From contig NZ_JAWRCU010000032.1 in NCBI RefSeq assembly GCF_033542235.1, forward strand, positions 1 through 30,174: DNA of 30,174 nt, read 5' to 3'. A program made the position numbers and the translations under genes. This document shows positions 15,538 through 22,895 of the stretch, piece by piece (the stretch's first letter is position 1; each line of letters starts with the position of its first letter). Below the pieces are notes generated by a model. It saw only the letters and a list, made by a program, of their open reading frames with translations. It had not been told where the DNA came from and searched no databases. Source of the DNA: JAWRCU01 sp033542235. Its GTDB lineage: Bacteria; Pseudomonadota; Alphaproteobacteria; Rhizobiales; Rhizobiaceae.

Positions 15538-15764
15538 TGCCGCGTGGATACTTATTGCCGCTTGCTGATGCTGAGCAGCGTGGTTATGCGGCCGGTGGGG
15601 TATTCCCGGGCCGCGCGGGCGAGCGGGCGAAGCCGAAAGCCGCACGGGCCAAAATGTATACAGTCAAAAACCCGACGTCAGGTCGTACTGTCGCGGTCAG
15701 ACCCGGTGTGACAGGTGTACGCAACGGTTCTGGCTGCGCTGATCTCGGGACAGCAAAATCTTAG
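15537..15764 (+). CDS. Small basic hypothetical protein
   Basis: A 75-residue glycine/arginine-rich frame beginning MPRGYLLPLADAEQRGYAAG, with its ATG overlapping the preceding stop. Low sequence complexity and absence of a recognised family keep confidence low, but the overlap fits translational coupling. Confidence 0.4.
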   Translation: MPRGYLLPLADAEQRGYAAGGVFPGRAGERAKPKAARAKMYTVKNPTSGRTVAVRPGVTGVRNGSGCADLGTAKS

Positions 15765-16033
15765 TCCTGCGACTTCCGCGGGTCCCTGGTGTTCCAGCGA
15801 CGAAGTTCGTTGAGTGCCCACTGATCGTCACCCTTGTCGCGCCAATGTCGGATGATTCCCAAAAGCTCCGACTTGGCGCCATGCTTGCGAAGCGCGTCGT
15901 AGAGGTCGTCGGGCTCGTTGCCGCCAGCGTGCGGCATCTCGGCGCCGAGCTTCTTCAGCGCCCGGGCGACCTCGTCGCCGATCGCGGCTCTGATGGTCGG
16001 TTCAACTGGATGGCTGTGCGGAGACTGCTCCAT
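15761..16033 (-). CDS. Small hypothetical protein with ELLxII-W-LRRWN repeat
   Basis: A 90-residue helical protein. The C-terminal half (SELLGIIRHWRDKGDDQWAL NELRRWN) is one copy of a motif that occurs twice in the protein at 26,105. The ATG follows AGGAAGCGG. The function of this repeat family is not known to me; the pattern suggests a small all-helical unit with conserved tryptophans. Confidence 0.7.
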   Translation of the reverse strand: MEQSPHSHPVEPTIRAAIGDEVARALKKLGAEMPHAGGNEPDDLYDALRKHGAKSELLGIIRHWRDKGDDQWALNELRRWNTRDPRKSQD

Positions 16034-16341
16034 AGTCCGCTTCCTCGGTCGCCAATTATTGGCCGTTCAAATTCCAGGATCGTCGTTCGAGCGTAGCGTA
16101 GGTTCTTTCGTAGAGTCTGATCAACTCGCGCACTGCCGATACCCCACGCAATGGCTGGACGGTCGCGCGCTTCGCCCCAGCCTATGCCTCATCCCTTCCA
16201 CTTGGTCATCCAGTTTCAACACATAGAAGCCGAGCCGCCGCCAGTCCTTCCTCGTGCGCTTCAGGAGCTACGCCCCAGCCCCCTATCCAGTGCGCGCTGA
16301 GAGGCACGTACATACCCGCCTCCGGATGTCGGTCACCGACC
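16034..16341. other. Gap without supported gene
   Basis: A minus frame here (PLSAHWIGGWGVAPEAHEEG) has some protein character but no start or homology I can support. Nothing else was seen. Confidence 0.3.
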
Positions 16342-17051
16342 CTATTTGAACAGCACTGTAAATCTTGTGCCCCGGTCGTTGTCCCCTCGGCCGAAGCGCA
16401 ATTTGCCGCCAATCACTTCGACAAGAGACCGCACAATTTTCATGCCCAATCCTTTGGAAGCTGCTGGATCAAATCCCTCCGGCTACTCAGGATATTCATT
16501 CGAGACCGACAGGGCATATCCGTTTTGCGGGTCCGTCTCCAACCTGACGGTAATGCGACGGCAGGGTGATTTCAGCCCCCTCCACGACAATGACCTGCTC
16601 AGGCTCAGCTTGTGAAGACACCATTGCGGAGACGTCGCGACAGAGCTCATCGAGATATTGCTTGATCGCAACGGGGCCTTCCATCGAGACAATGCAATCG
16701 CCGGTGCACGCGCTCGATCGTCGCCACCCGATTGGCAGCGACCGCCAATTGAGAAGCTATCTCTGGATTGCTCGATGCACGGCTCTGTAGCGAAAGCAGG
16801 CTTACGACCATTTGCAAGCCGTTCAGGAATCGATGGTCGGATTCCTTGCTCAAGAGCGCTTGTCGCCGGATCAAATCGCGCTGCTGAGGAATTAAATCCT
16901 CGTCTCGGGCGAGGGCCTTTCGTAGCTGAGCTTCGATCCCCGTCTGTTCGGGTCGGTCGTGCCCGTAGCTCGCAGGTAGCCGACTGCTCAGATGTCCGGG
17001 TATGCGATGCGAAGACGACTCCGCCACATGGGCCAAATCTACGACGGTCAT
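16342..17051 (-). pseudogene. Decayed HisKA_2/HWE-type histidine kinase
   Basis: From the ATG at 17,051 (SD GGGAGGTG) the frame encodes a short linker and the dimerisation/phosphorylation helix SDHRFLNGLQMVVSLLSLQ with the phosphoacceptor His. Near 16,690 the frame shifts; the next frame continues EGPVAIKQYLDELCRDVSAM through EGAEITLP. The N box (usually FIANELITNA-like) has been deleted at about 16,570. A further frame gives ITVRLETDPQNGYALSVSN, hits TAG at 16,483-16,485, then continues GFDPAASKGLGMKIVRSLVE to the end. It cannot bind ATP and is dead. An FNR/FixK-type box lies 93 bases upstream. Confidence 0.8.
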
Positions 17052-17143
17052 GACTGATCGCACCTCCCTTGGCGTCTAAAATCTGTCTCCTACGAACACC
17101 TCGAAGGACCTATGAAATCTGTCACGGAGTGCGCCACGTTCGC

Positions 17144-17157
17144 TTGATCTGAATCAA
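17144..17157. promoter_or_regulatory. FNR/FixK-type box, perfect
   Basis: TTGATCTGAATCAA is a symmetric match to the TTGAT-N4-ATCAA consensus of FNR/FixK regulators. It lies between the dead kinase (start 17,051, minus) and csbD (17,544, plus). As a class II site it would place transcription initiation about 58 bases before the kinase ATG. Confidence 0.6.
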
Positions 17158-17450
17158 CAGGGCATCCAGCGTTTGAAACGAACCAATGTCGGCAGTCTCA
17201 ACAGTGCTCGAGACGCCCCTCGCCGACTTGATGGCTTGAAGCCTTAAGCAAAAGATTTATGTCATCACCGCTTTGATGCATGAATTTGATGCACCGGTCG
17301 TGGCGCGACGGCCGTGCTCGCCGGCAAGAAGCTCCGCGTCGCAGCGGTTTATGATCGGCTCCGCCGAATTCACCGTGCTGCAGAATATGGCGATGGCCGC
17401 TGGTTTCTGCGCAGCACTATGATCGGCTGGGGAGACCAGCGCGATCGCGG
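17158..17450. other. Gap between the two FNR boxes
   Basis: A 9-base direct repeat TTTGATGCA occurs at about 17,272 and 17,285. A plus frame reads MIGSAEFTVLQNMAMAAGFC and stops, possibly a gene fragment. No supported gene. Confidence 0.3.
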
Positions 17451-17464
17451 TTGATTCAAATCAA
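17451..17464. promoter_or_regulatory. FNR/FixK-type box, perfect
   Basis: TTGATTCAAATCAA, a full TTGAT-N4-ATCAA palindrome, 80 bases upstream of the csbD ATG at 17,544. It could drive csbD and the small membrane genes behind it. Confidence 0.6.
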
Positions 17465-17543
17465 CGCAATCGAGCAGCCTTTCGGTTTGCACCAAGCTCT
17501 GTCCGCCCTATCCGGCGGGTTGCTTATTTGGAGGGAGAGGAAC

Positions 17544-17717
17544 ATGGACAAAGACCGGGTCATCGGATCGGCAAAGGTAATAAAGGGGAAGATCAAGGAG
17601 GCTGTCGGCAAGGTGGTCGGCGATGCCAAGCTTGAAGGCGAAGGAAAGGCTGACGAGATCGAAGGAAAGGTGCAGAATGCTGTCGGCGGCCTTAAGGACG
17701 TGATAAAGGGAAAATAG
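17544..17717 (+). CDS. CsbD family stress protein
   Basis: A 57-residue highly charged protein (MDKDRVIGSAKVIKGKIKEA; KLEGEGKADEIEGKVQNAVG) with the repeated G-x-A/V-K and helical pattern of CsbD, a cytoplasmic stress-induced family of unknown mechanism. The ATG follows GGAGGGAGAGG; the frame open upstream to a TTG inside the FNR box is rejected. A tiny membrane-protein gene follows 11 bases after the stop. Unlike the second CsbD gene (25,760) it has an FNR/FixK-type box rather than an EcfG motif. Confidence 0.92.
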   Translation: MDKDRVIGSAKVIKGKIKEAVGKVVGDAKLEGEGKADEIEGKVQNAVGGLKDVIKGK

Positions 17718-17728
17718 GCGGCGCCCCC

Positions 17729-17875
17729 ATGAATCAGAACGTTCTTTACCTGGTCATCGGCGTTCTAGTCGTAGCTGCCTTGGTCTTAGCCTATGAACTC
17801 TACCAAGAGCGGCAGACGACGGCAGGCATCCAGATTGACGTCGGTAAAAGCGGGGTTTCCATCGAGACAAAGTGA
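17729..17875 (+). CDS. Tiny single-pass membrane protein
   Basis: A 48-residue protein: an N-terminal membrane helix (VLYLVIGVLVVAALVLAYEL) followed by YQERQTTAGIQIDVGKSGVS and IETK. The layout, a single helix plus a short beta-prone tail ending near SIETK, recurs in rhizobia next to stress genes. It starts 11 bases after csbD, so it is probably in the same transcript. Function unknown. Confidence 0.75.
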   Translation: MNQNVLYLVIGVLVVAALVLAYELYQERQTTAGIQIDVGKSGVSIETK

Positions 17876-17957
17876 GAGTTGTTTCCGTCGGATTTCTTAG
17901 CAATTGTAGACCGTCACGTGCATTCATCAGGTTTAACGGTATGCAAAGAGGGATAAG

Positions 17958-18122
17958 ATGTCTATCGGACTAGTTCTTATTGTCATTCTGATCATATTCT
18001 TGCTTGGAGGGTTCAGTGGGCGCTTCGGCGGCTATGGTTACGGCTACGGGCATGGGGGCATTGGGGTTGTCGGCATCATCCTGATCGTCCTCCTTGTCCT
18101 GGTACTGATGGGACGGATTTGA
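17958..18122 (+). CDS. DUF3309 family small membrane protein
   Basis: A 54-residue protein with two membrane helices (MSIGLVLIVILIIFLLGG and GIGVVGIILIVLLVLVLMGR) joined by a glycine/tyrosine loop (GRFGGYGYGYGHGG). This is the DUF3309 layout, common in Alpha- and Betaproteobacteria. The ATG follows GAGGGATAAG. It likely belongs with the preceding stress genes; function unknown. Confidence 0.85.
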   Translation: MSIGLVLIVILIIFLLGGFSGRFGGYGYGYGHGGIGVVGIILIVLLVLVLMGRI

Positions 18123-18185
18123 TCTGAGCAGCTAGAGTTCTATTCTCGCTGTCCCTCTCTCCGGGAGGTGCAGGGAGACGAAGTC

Positions 18186-18960
18186 GTGACGCGGGGCTAC
18201 GTTCCCAGACTGTTTCGCAAATGGATGTGCGGCCGTGAAGAGTCGCGACCCGCAAGCATTGTTTCCCCCATGCGTAGTTTTTGGGGCCTGATGAGTGCCT
18301 ACTGGCTTTCAGAAAGTTGACGCGAGGCCTGGGGACTGACACTAATCATCGTTGTCCTGACGGCAATGGCCGCGAAGGCCAGCGTCTGGTTCGCCGTGGC
18401 TTCGGGGGACCTGGTCAATGCGATAGCCTACTTCCACTATCCGAATACGTCGACCACGCTTACGTCCCTGCTGACCTCCGCGGCAACACTCGTTGCGATC
18501 TCGATTCTCAAAGACGCCTGCTTCATAGCAGTCCGCCACTTCTTCTCGACCACGCTACACCGCAAGTGGCGCGAGTGGCTCGACCGATGCTTCAACGAGG
18601 CCCTGCTCGACTCCAACCACACGCATTTTCATCTGCAGCATATTGCGTCCAAACCCTGCCGGATTCGGAAGGCGGCCGGGACGGACAAAGCTGGGACCGG
18701 CTTCTCTCCGGAGGCCAAAAGCAGAAGCTCGTCCTTGCCAGGATCCTACTGCTGCAACCAGGACTGCTATTCCTCGACGAGGCAACAAGCGCTCTCGACA
18801 CGGAGGCGCTGTTTGCATACCAGCGGGCCATCAAGGGTCATTGCCCCGATACGACGGTGATCAGCGTCATGCACGATGTCTCGCCTCTACGACCAACGAG
18901 CGGCATTGAGTTCCTCGATAGCGTTCTTGCCATCGACAAAGGGGTGGCCATGAAGAAGTC
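18186..18960 (+). pseudogene. Decayed SbmA/BacA-like ABC transporter
   Basis: The frame starting near 18,186 (GTG after GGGAG) reads SFWGLMSAYWLSES and then TGA at a position where relatives have Trp. It goes on with LTAMAAKASVWFAVASGDLV and HRKWREWLDRCFNEALLDSN HTHF, the first part of the SbmA/BacA-type membrane domain. After about 18,640 the other membrane helices and Walker A are gone. A different frame carries WDRLLSGGQKQKLVLARILL (signature) and LLFLDEATSALDTEALFAYQ (Walker B/D-loop), ending near VLAIDKG. So: a nonsense codon, a large internal deletion and a frame change. Confidence 0.8.
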
Positions 18961-19132
18961 CATCCGCGTGGCAGGAGGCGGGGTGGCCTTTTCTGCCCCG
19001 ACGCTGGACGGCAGGCGCACCTACTGCGAGCTTGCTCAAGTTTTCCAAGCTAATGCTGTGTCGGTCAGCTCAGTGGGTCATTTGAGGTTGACGCTCTCGG
19101 CGAACGAAACCAACAGATGTCAGGCGCGGAAC

Positions 19133-19333
19133 TCAGCGTTTGTCCGACTCAAGCTTCCTCACGTCCGCACGCGCGTCGGCGAGTCGGTGTTCGGCTGAGC
19201 GGATTTGCCCTATGAGTTTGGTCGCGAACTGACCGGTGTCGGCGTCGTAGCGCTCTTCCTCAGTTCGCAGCGCTTTCCTGGCTTCTTCGACGGCTTTGCC
19301 GGCTGTTTTCGATTTTAAGCTGCTCATGATCAT
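19133..19333 (-). CDS. Small coiled-coil hypothetical protein
   Basis: A 66-residue, strongly charged protein (MIMSSLKSKTAGKAVEEARK; LRTEEERYDADTG; IRSAEHRLADARADVRKLES), predicted to form one long helix or coiled coil. The start at 19,333 follows GGTGGATCC; a second ATG two codons later is possible. An FNR-like motif with one mismatch (TTGAG-N4-ATCAA, 19,435-19,448) lies 100 bases upstream. Family not recognised. Confidence 0.55.
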   Translation of the reverse strand: MIMSSLKSKTAGKAVEEARKALRTEEERYDADTGQFATKLIGQIRSAEHRLADARADVRKLESDKR

Positions 19334-19640
19334 GGATCCACCCAACCGTTCAGTCCTCTGCGCGGCAATGCTCAAAACTTGGAGACAATCGTCCGCTTGC
19401 CAATGCATCGAAACATGCGAGTCACTCGGGGGCATTGAGCCAGATCAATGTGAAACGCCCGCGCCGCAGCGATAAGGACAGCGGCTGCTCAAATAATGCT
19501 CGACGCAGTCGCCGGTGGCTGGTGTGAAATCAGGATTGACTTCGCTTCCCGCGGTTCGACCGGTCGTTCCGATACTCAAGTTGGAATTTCGAGCGTCGGT
19601 CGGCCACGAAGCTCGAAGGGCGCGTGATCCCGAGGAAGGC

Positions 19641-20336
19641 ATGAGTCGTCTGCATACTGAAAATCATCTTGTCTCGCGCATCGGCTGGCTGCGCGCTGCC
19701 GTTCTTGGGGCAAATGACGGTATTGTCTCAACGGCCAGCTTGATTGTCGGCGTCGCCTCCGCGGCTGCGGGAAGTTCAGAAGTGCTGGTCGCCGGAATCG
19801 CGGGGCTGGTTGCGGGCGCGATGTCGATGGCCGCCGGCGAGTATGTTTCGGTCAGCTCTCAATCCGACACGGAAAACGCCGATCTCCAGAGAGAACGTCT
19901 GGAGCTTGCAACCCAACCTGAATTCGAGCGGGCTGAGCTCGCGGAGATCTATGTGAAGCGCGGGCTTGAACCGGAGCTTGCACGTCAGGTCGTCGAGCAG
20001 TTGATGGCGAAGGATGCACTTGCTGCGCACGCGCATGATGAGCTTGGTATCACCGAGATGACCACGGCCCGCCCAATCCAGGCAGCCCTGACATCGGCGG
20101 CTACATTTGCGGTCGGCGCGGCGATGCCCCTCGCCATGGTTCTAGTGTCGCCTGCCTCTATGCTGGTCTGGGTGGTATCGGCAGCGTCTCTGATCTTCCT
20201 CGCCCTGCTTGGTGCAGTCGGAGCAAAGGCTGGCGGGGCGAATGTCATGAAGGCAACGCTCCGTGTCACCTTCTGGGGAGCATTCGCGATGGCGCTGACC
20301 GCAGGCATCGGGGTTCTCGTAGGCACTGCTGTCTGA
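19641..20336 (+). CDS. VIT family (CCC1/VIT1-type) metal transporter
   Basis: A 231-residue membrane protein of the vacuolar iron transporter family. It has VLGANDGIVSTASLIVGVAS with the conserved Asp26 in helix 1, helix 2 ending AGAMSMAAGEYVSVSSQSDT, a Glu-rich cytosolic region (QRERLELATQPEFERAELAE) corresponding to the metal-binding domain, and three further helices. The family exports Fe2+/Mn2+ from the cytoplasm. The ATG follows GAGGAAGG; the longer frame upstream is not protein-like. It fits a stress role by removing excess iron. Confidence 0.93.
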   Translation: MSRLHTENHLVSRIGWLRAAVLGANDGIVSTASLIVGVASAAAGSSEVLVAGIAGLVAGAMSMAAGEYVSVSSQSDTENADLQRERLELATQPEFERAELAEIYVKRGLEPELARQVVEQLMAKDALAAHAHDELGITEMTTARPIQAALTSAATFAVGAAMPLAMVLVSPASMLVWVVSAASLIFLALLGAVGAKAGGANVMKATLRVTFWGAFAMALTAGIGVLVGTAV

Positions 20337-20383
20337 TCAGCCAATGCGGGGAGCCCGAACGAACGCCTCTTCGTGCTCAATCA

Positions 20384-20574
20384 CGTCTCTCGCAGGACAA
20401 CGGCGCCGGCGGCCAGATCGTTAGTGTTCGAGGCGACCTCGTGCACCGTTTGTGCGCTTGTGTTCTCGAACGTGTCAGTTCGACCTACTCGGCGACGGTG
20501 ACGCCGTCCTTGGTGATGCGCGGCGTGGCATAGATCTTGTCGATGACGACGTTGCGCCGCATTGGGCCGGCGTG
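20384..20574 (-). pseudogene. groEL (chaperonin) fragment
   Basis: The minus frame reads [24 protein letters not shown] followed by a stop, equivalent to the [22 protein letters not shown] region of GroEL. The continuation is in another frame: DTFENTSAQTVHEVASNTND LAAG, matching the [23 protein letters not shown] region. The ATP-binding DGTTT motif is gone. About 65 codons of a roughly 540-codon gene remain. Confidence 0.8.
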
Positions 20575-20878
20575 GTCTTGACGGTGATATCTGCGCGAAA
20601 ATAGAAATGGACAGAACCTCGTTGAAGCTCGATTGAAGCGCATATGAGGGGCTGGTTGATTGTGCCAATTTGGCTTTCGCGGTGTCAGAGGACCGCCGTT
20701 CATCACCGGATGCTCGCCAGCGAATGTATCGCACCGATCCGGGGCGGCATGTCGCTTCGTTCGAACGCTGGAATGAACGCTCGTGCTGACCACGGATTTA
20801 CTAGCAGCACTCCGTTCGGCGGTTCGAGTGGGAACCATCCGGAATGCGCTGGTGCGTACTTGCTCGAGAATAGTAACT

Positions 20879-21145
20879 ATGACCGGCCGCCGAACCACCC
20901 AAAAGGTCATTCGCTTCAAGTCGGCGTTTTGGCTGCCGGGATTCGACGCGCCGCAACCGCCCGGAGAATACCTTGTCGACTATGACGAGGAGCCGATCGA
21001 AGTGGCGAATCATATGGGGTGGCGGCGCGTGTCCACCTTCATCCACCTGCCGGCAATCTCCGCGAAGGGGGCGACTCAGCAGATGGTGACGGTCGACCCG
21101 ACCTTCCTAGAAGACGCACTGAAAAAGGACCAGAGTGGACAATGA
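20879..21145 (+). CDS. Small hypothetical protein, paralogue of 28,280
   Basis: An 88-residue protein: MTGRRTTQKVIRFKSAFWLP, PPGEYLVDYDEEPIEV, GWRRVSTFIHLPAI and a C-terminal DPTFLEDALKKDQ. It shares the pattern V-x-F-x-x-P-F/W-x-L-x-G...PAG-Y-x-x-x-x-EE...RR-V-x-x-x-x-HLPA with the protein at 28,280. The fold looks like a small beta sandwich; the family is widespread in rhizobia and has no known role. The SD is weak (GAGAATAG). The next small frame overlaps its stop (ATGA). Confidence 0.8.
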   Translation: MTGRRTTQKVIRFKSAFWLPGFDAPQPPGEYLVDYDEEPIEVANHMGWRRVSTFIHLPAISAKGATQQMVTVDPTFLEDALKKDQSGQ

Positions 21146-21339
21146 GCACCAAGGTGTACACGCAGCGGAACGCCGTCAGGTGCGAGGCCGCAACCGACGT
21201 TTTTGCAGTGGGCCAGACCGTTCGAAAGGCGGTTCTTCGCGGGCGACGCGCGCTAACAACGGACGCCGCTACATGCAGATCGGGAACGTCGGTCCGCGCA
21301 AAGCGTCTTCGGACGGCCGCCGGGACTCCTACACCTTGA
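21142..21339 (+). CDS. Doubtful small frame coupled to 20,879 gene
   Basis: A 65-residue frame whose ATG overlaps the preceding TGA. It starts MSTKVYTQRNAVRCEAATDV FAVGQTVR, which looks protein-like, then becomes an arginine/alanine-rich stretch. It may be frameshifted: another frame from about 21,230 gives FFAGDARANNGRRYMQIGNV to a TGA at 21,357. Confidence 0.3.
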   Translation: MSTKVYTQRNAVRCEAATDVFAVGQTVRKAVLRGRRALTTDAATCRSGTSVRAKRLRTAAGTPTP

Positions 21340-21372
21340 CCGTCGCGGATCTCCGCTGAAGCGCGGGTTCAA

Positions 21373-22064
21373 ATGCTGATCCGCTACGGCTCCGAAATCA
21401 CGTTGACCTGCCAGCAGCCGACAGCGCTGGTTTGCCTGCTGTCAGTACACGAGGACCGTGCAGCCGACATCCGCGTTCCGGAGACTGTATTCACCACGCC
21501 CCACGTTCCGACATCGACCTATCGCGATCTCTTTGGCAACCGATGCCTCCGGCTTGCCGCTTCGGTGGGTGACCTGACGATATGGGGCGATGCCACGATC
21601 GAGGACGACGTATGCCGGACGAGGTTGTCTCCGGCGCCCAGGAGCTGGCGGTGCCTGACTTGCCGGACGATTGCCTCGTCTATCTCATGGGCAGCCGCTA
21701 TTGCGAGACCGACCGTCTCAGCCAGACGGTATGGGACCTGTTCGGCTCACTAGCACCCGGCTGGGGCCGCGTGCAGGCGATCTGCGACTGCGTCCACAAC
21801 CACATACGCTTCGACTACATGCAGGCCCGATCAACGCGGACGGCCTTCGAGACATTCCACGAGCGCGTCGGAATCTGTCGCGATTTCGCGCATCTCGCTG
21901 TCACCTTCTGCCGCTGCCTCAATATCCCCGCGCGCTACGTGAACGGCCATCTCGGCGACATCGGCGTTGCACAGGACGCATTGGCCCTGCCGCCGGTCGA
22001 AATCCGACGTTGTGCCCAGTGCTTCGGTTATCTGAGCAGCTTGCGCGCTGGAGTAGAAATCTAG
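21373..22064 (+). pseudogene. Bacterial transglutaminase-like protein, broken
   Basis: The first frame (MLIRYGSEITLTCQQPTALV ... GDLTIWGDATIEDD) is the N-terminal beta domain of transglutaminase-like cysteine peptidases. One base is missing near 21,610, and the second frame continues MPDEVVSGAQELAVPDLPDD through the core with the catalytic Cys in ERVGICRDFAHLAVTFCRCL. After YVNGHLGDIGV the sequence departs from the family, so the catalytic His and Asp are lost. It is therefore inactive unless the frameshift is a sequencing error, and truncated in any case. Confidence 0.8.
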
Positions 22065-22226
22065 CTATTCGCAGATGCACCTGTTGGATACCATGTTCGG
22101 GTAATACCCAGTGACGAAATCGTTGATCCTGTTACCTATCGGCGACGAGATCTCCGATGCGTTGCGATACTCATGTAGGAGTTCGAGTCGCCCCGAACGA
22201 ACGGTCGCCCTATCGCTGAGGTTCAT
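22065..22226 (-). CDS. Small hypothetical protein, coupled
   Basis: A 53-residue frame (MNLSDRATVRSGRLELLHEY RNASEISSPIGNRINDFVTG) whose ATG overlaps the TGA of the gene at 22,453, with AGGAAGCAGG upstream. The same ATGA coupling occurs after the related gene at 5,476. Family not recognised. Confidence 0.45.
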   Translation of the reverse strand: MNLSDRATVRSGRLELLHEYRNASEISSPIGNRINDFVTGYYPNMVSNRCICE

Positions 22227-22453
22227 GACCTGCTTCCTATTGCGCCACCTTCGCCGTCCCATCGCTCGAGAGCACTATCCATAGTCTTGTGCAGACCCAC
22301 GTGATGCGAAAGGGCACTACGCAACTCGCTCTCCTTCGTCATGCCTTGCTCGAACCGCTGTATCAGTAGGCGTGCCGCAGCGGTTTCTCGATCCAAGTTG
22401 CGTATCAGTCCAGCTCCACGGACCTCGGAGAGCAACCGTTCGATCAGATTCAT
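22223..22453 (-). CDS. Small paralogue of the 5,476 gene, WDxEGGAIG tail
   Basis: A 76-residue protein (MNLIERLLSEVRGAGLIRNL; ETAAARLLIQRFEQGMTKES) matching the first 80 residues of the 5,476 gene product, then ending ALERWDGEGGAIGSRS. That tail motif is shared with the 4,263 and 8,393 proteins. Homology to the 5,476 gene continues upstream of this ATG for ten codons (SSTYLTSDN), but the ancestral ATG has become CAG, so translation must use the internal ATG at 22,453, which has no good SD. Confidence 0.65.
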   Translation of the reverse strand: MNLIERLLSEVRGAGLIRNLDRETAAARLLIQRFEQGMTKESELRSALSHHVGLHKTMDSALERWDGEGGAIGSRS

Positions 22454-22731
22454 GTTGTCGGAAGTTAGATAGGTGGAAGACTGGTTGCCTTCCTGTCAGT
22501 CGGGGCTAGGGCACACGATGGTCACCCTGGTTCGGCAACGCCCGTATCAGATATTGCCGAGGGTTGCACTGTACGCCTTGTCGTTGCGGTATGCAACAAC
22601 TTAAAATTGAATTGCCCCGTTTCCGCCCAGCGCCAGGCGAAACACTTCGGGAGAGATTTTTCGCTGTCCCTGGAGGGAACGGGACGCAGGCTCAACCCAT
22701 GCGTGGGCAGAGATTTGCCTTCCCGGAGCCG

Positions 22732-22815
22732 GGGCCGGATTATCCTCTTCTCCGCTGCACCATAGCGCTGAATCGGCCAGACGGTGGGTCCGATCAAAAC
22801 AGCGTCGAAAAGGCA
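22732..22815 (+). pseudogene. Fragment of a relative of the 29,788 gene
   Basis: Twenty-eight codons read GPDYPLLRCTIALNRPDGGS then DQNSVEKA, aligning with the C-terminus of the protein at 29,788 (GPDWNFLIRCTVTLNRPDVG then EEQNSVGKA). The upstream part of the gene is not recognisable and the frame runs on through the former stop. Confidence 0.65.
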
Positions 22816-22895
22816 CCGCACTCTGGGCCTTCATGGTTTGCGATTGCAAGGCGAACGGAGCAGCTCCGGGTTAAATGATTGCGAGCAGGTCGGCC

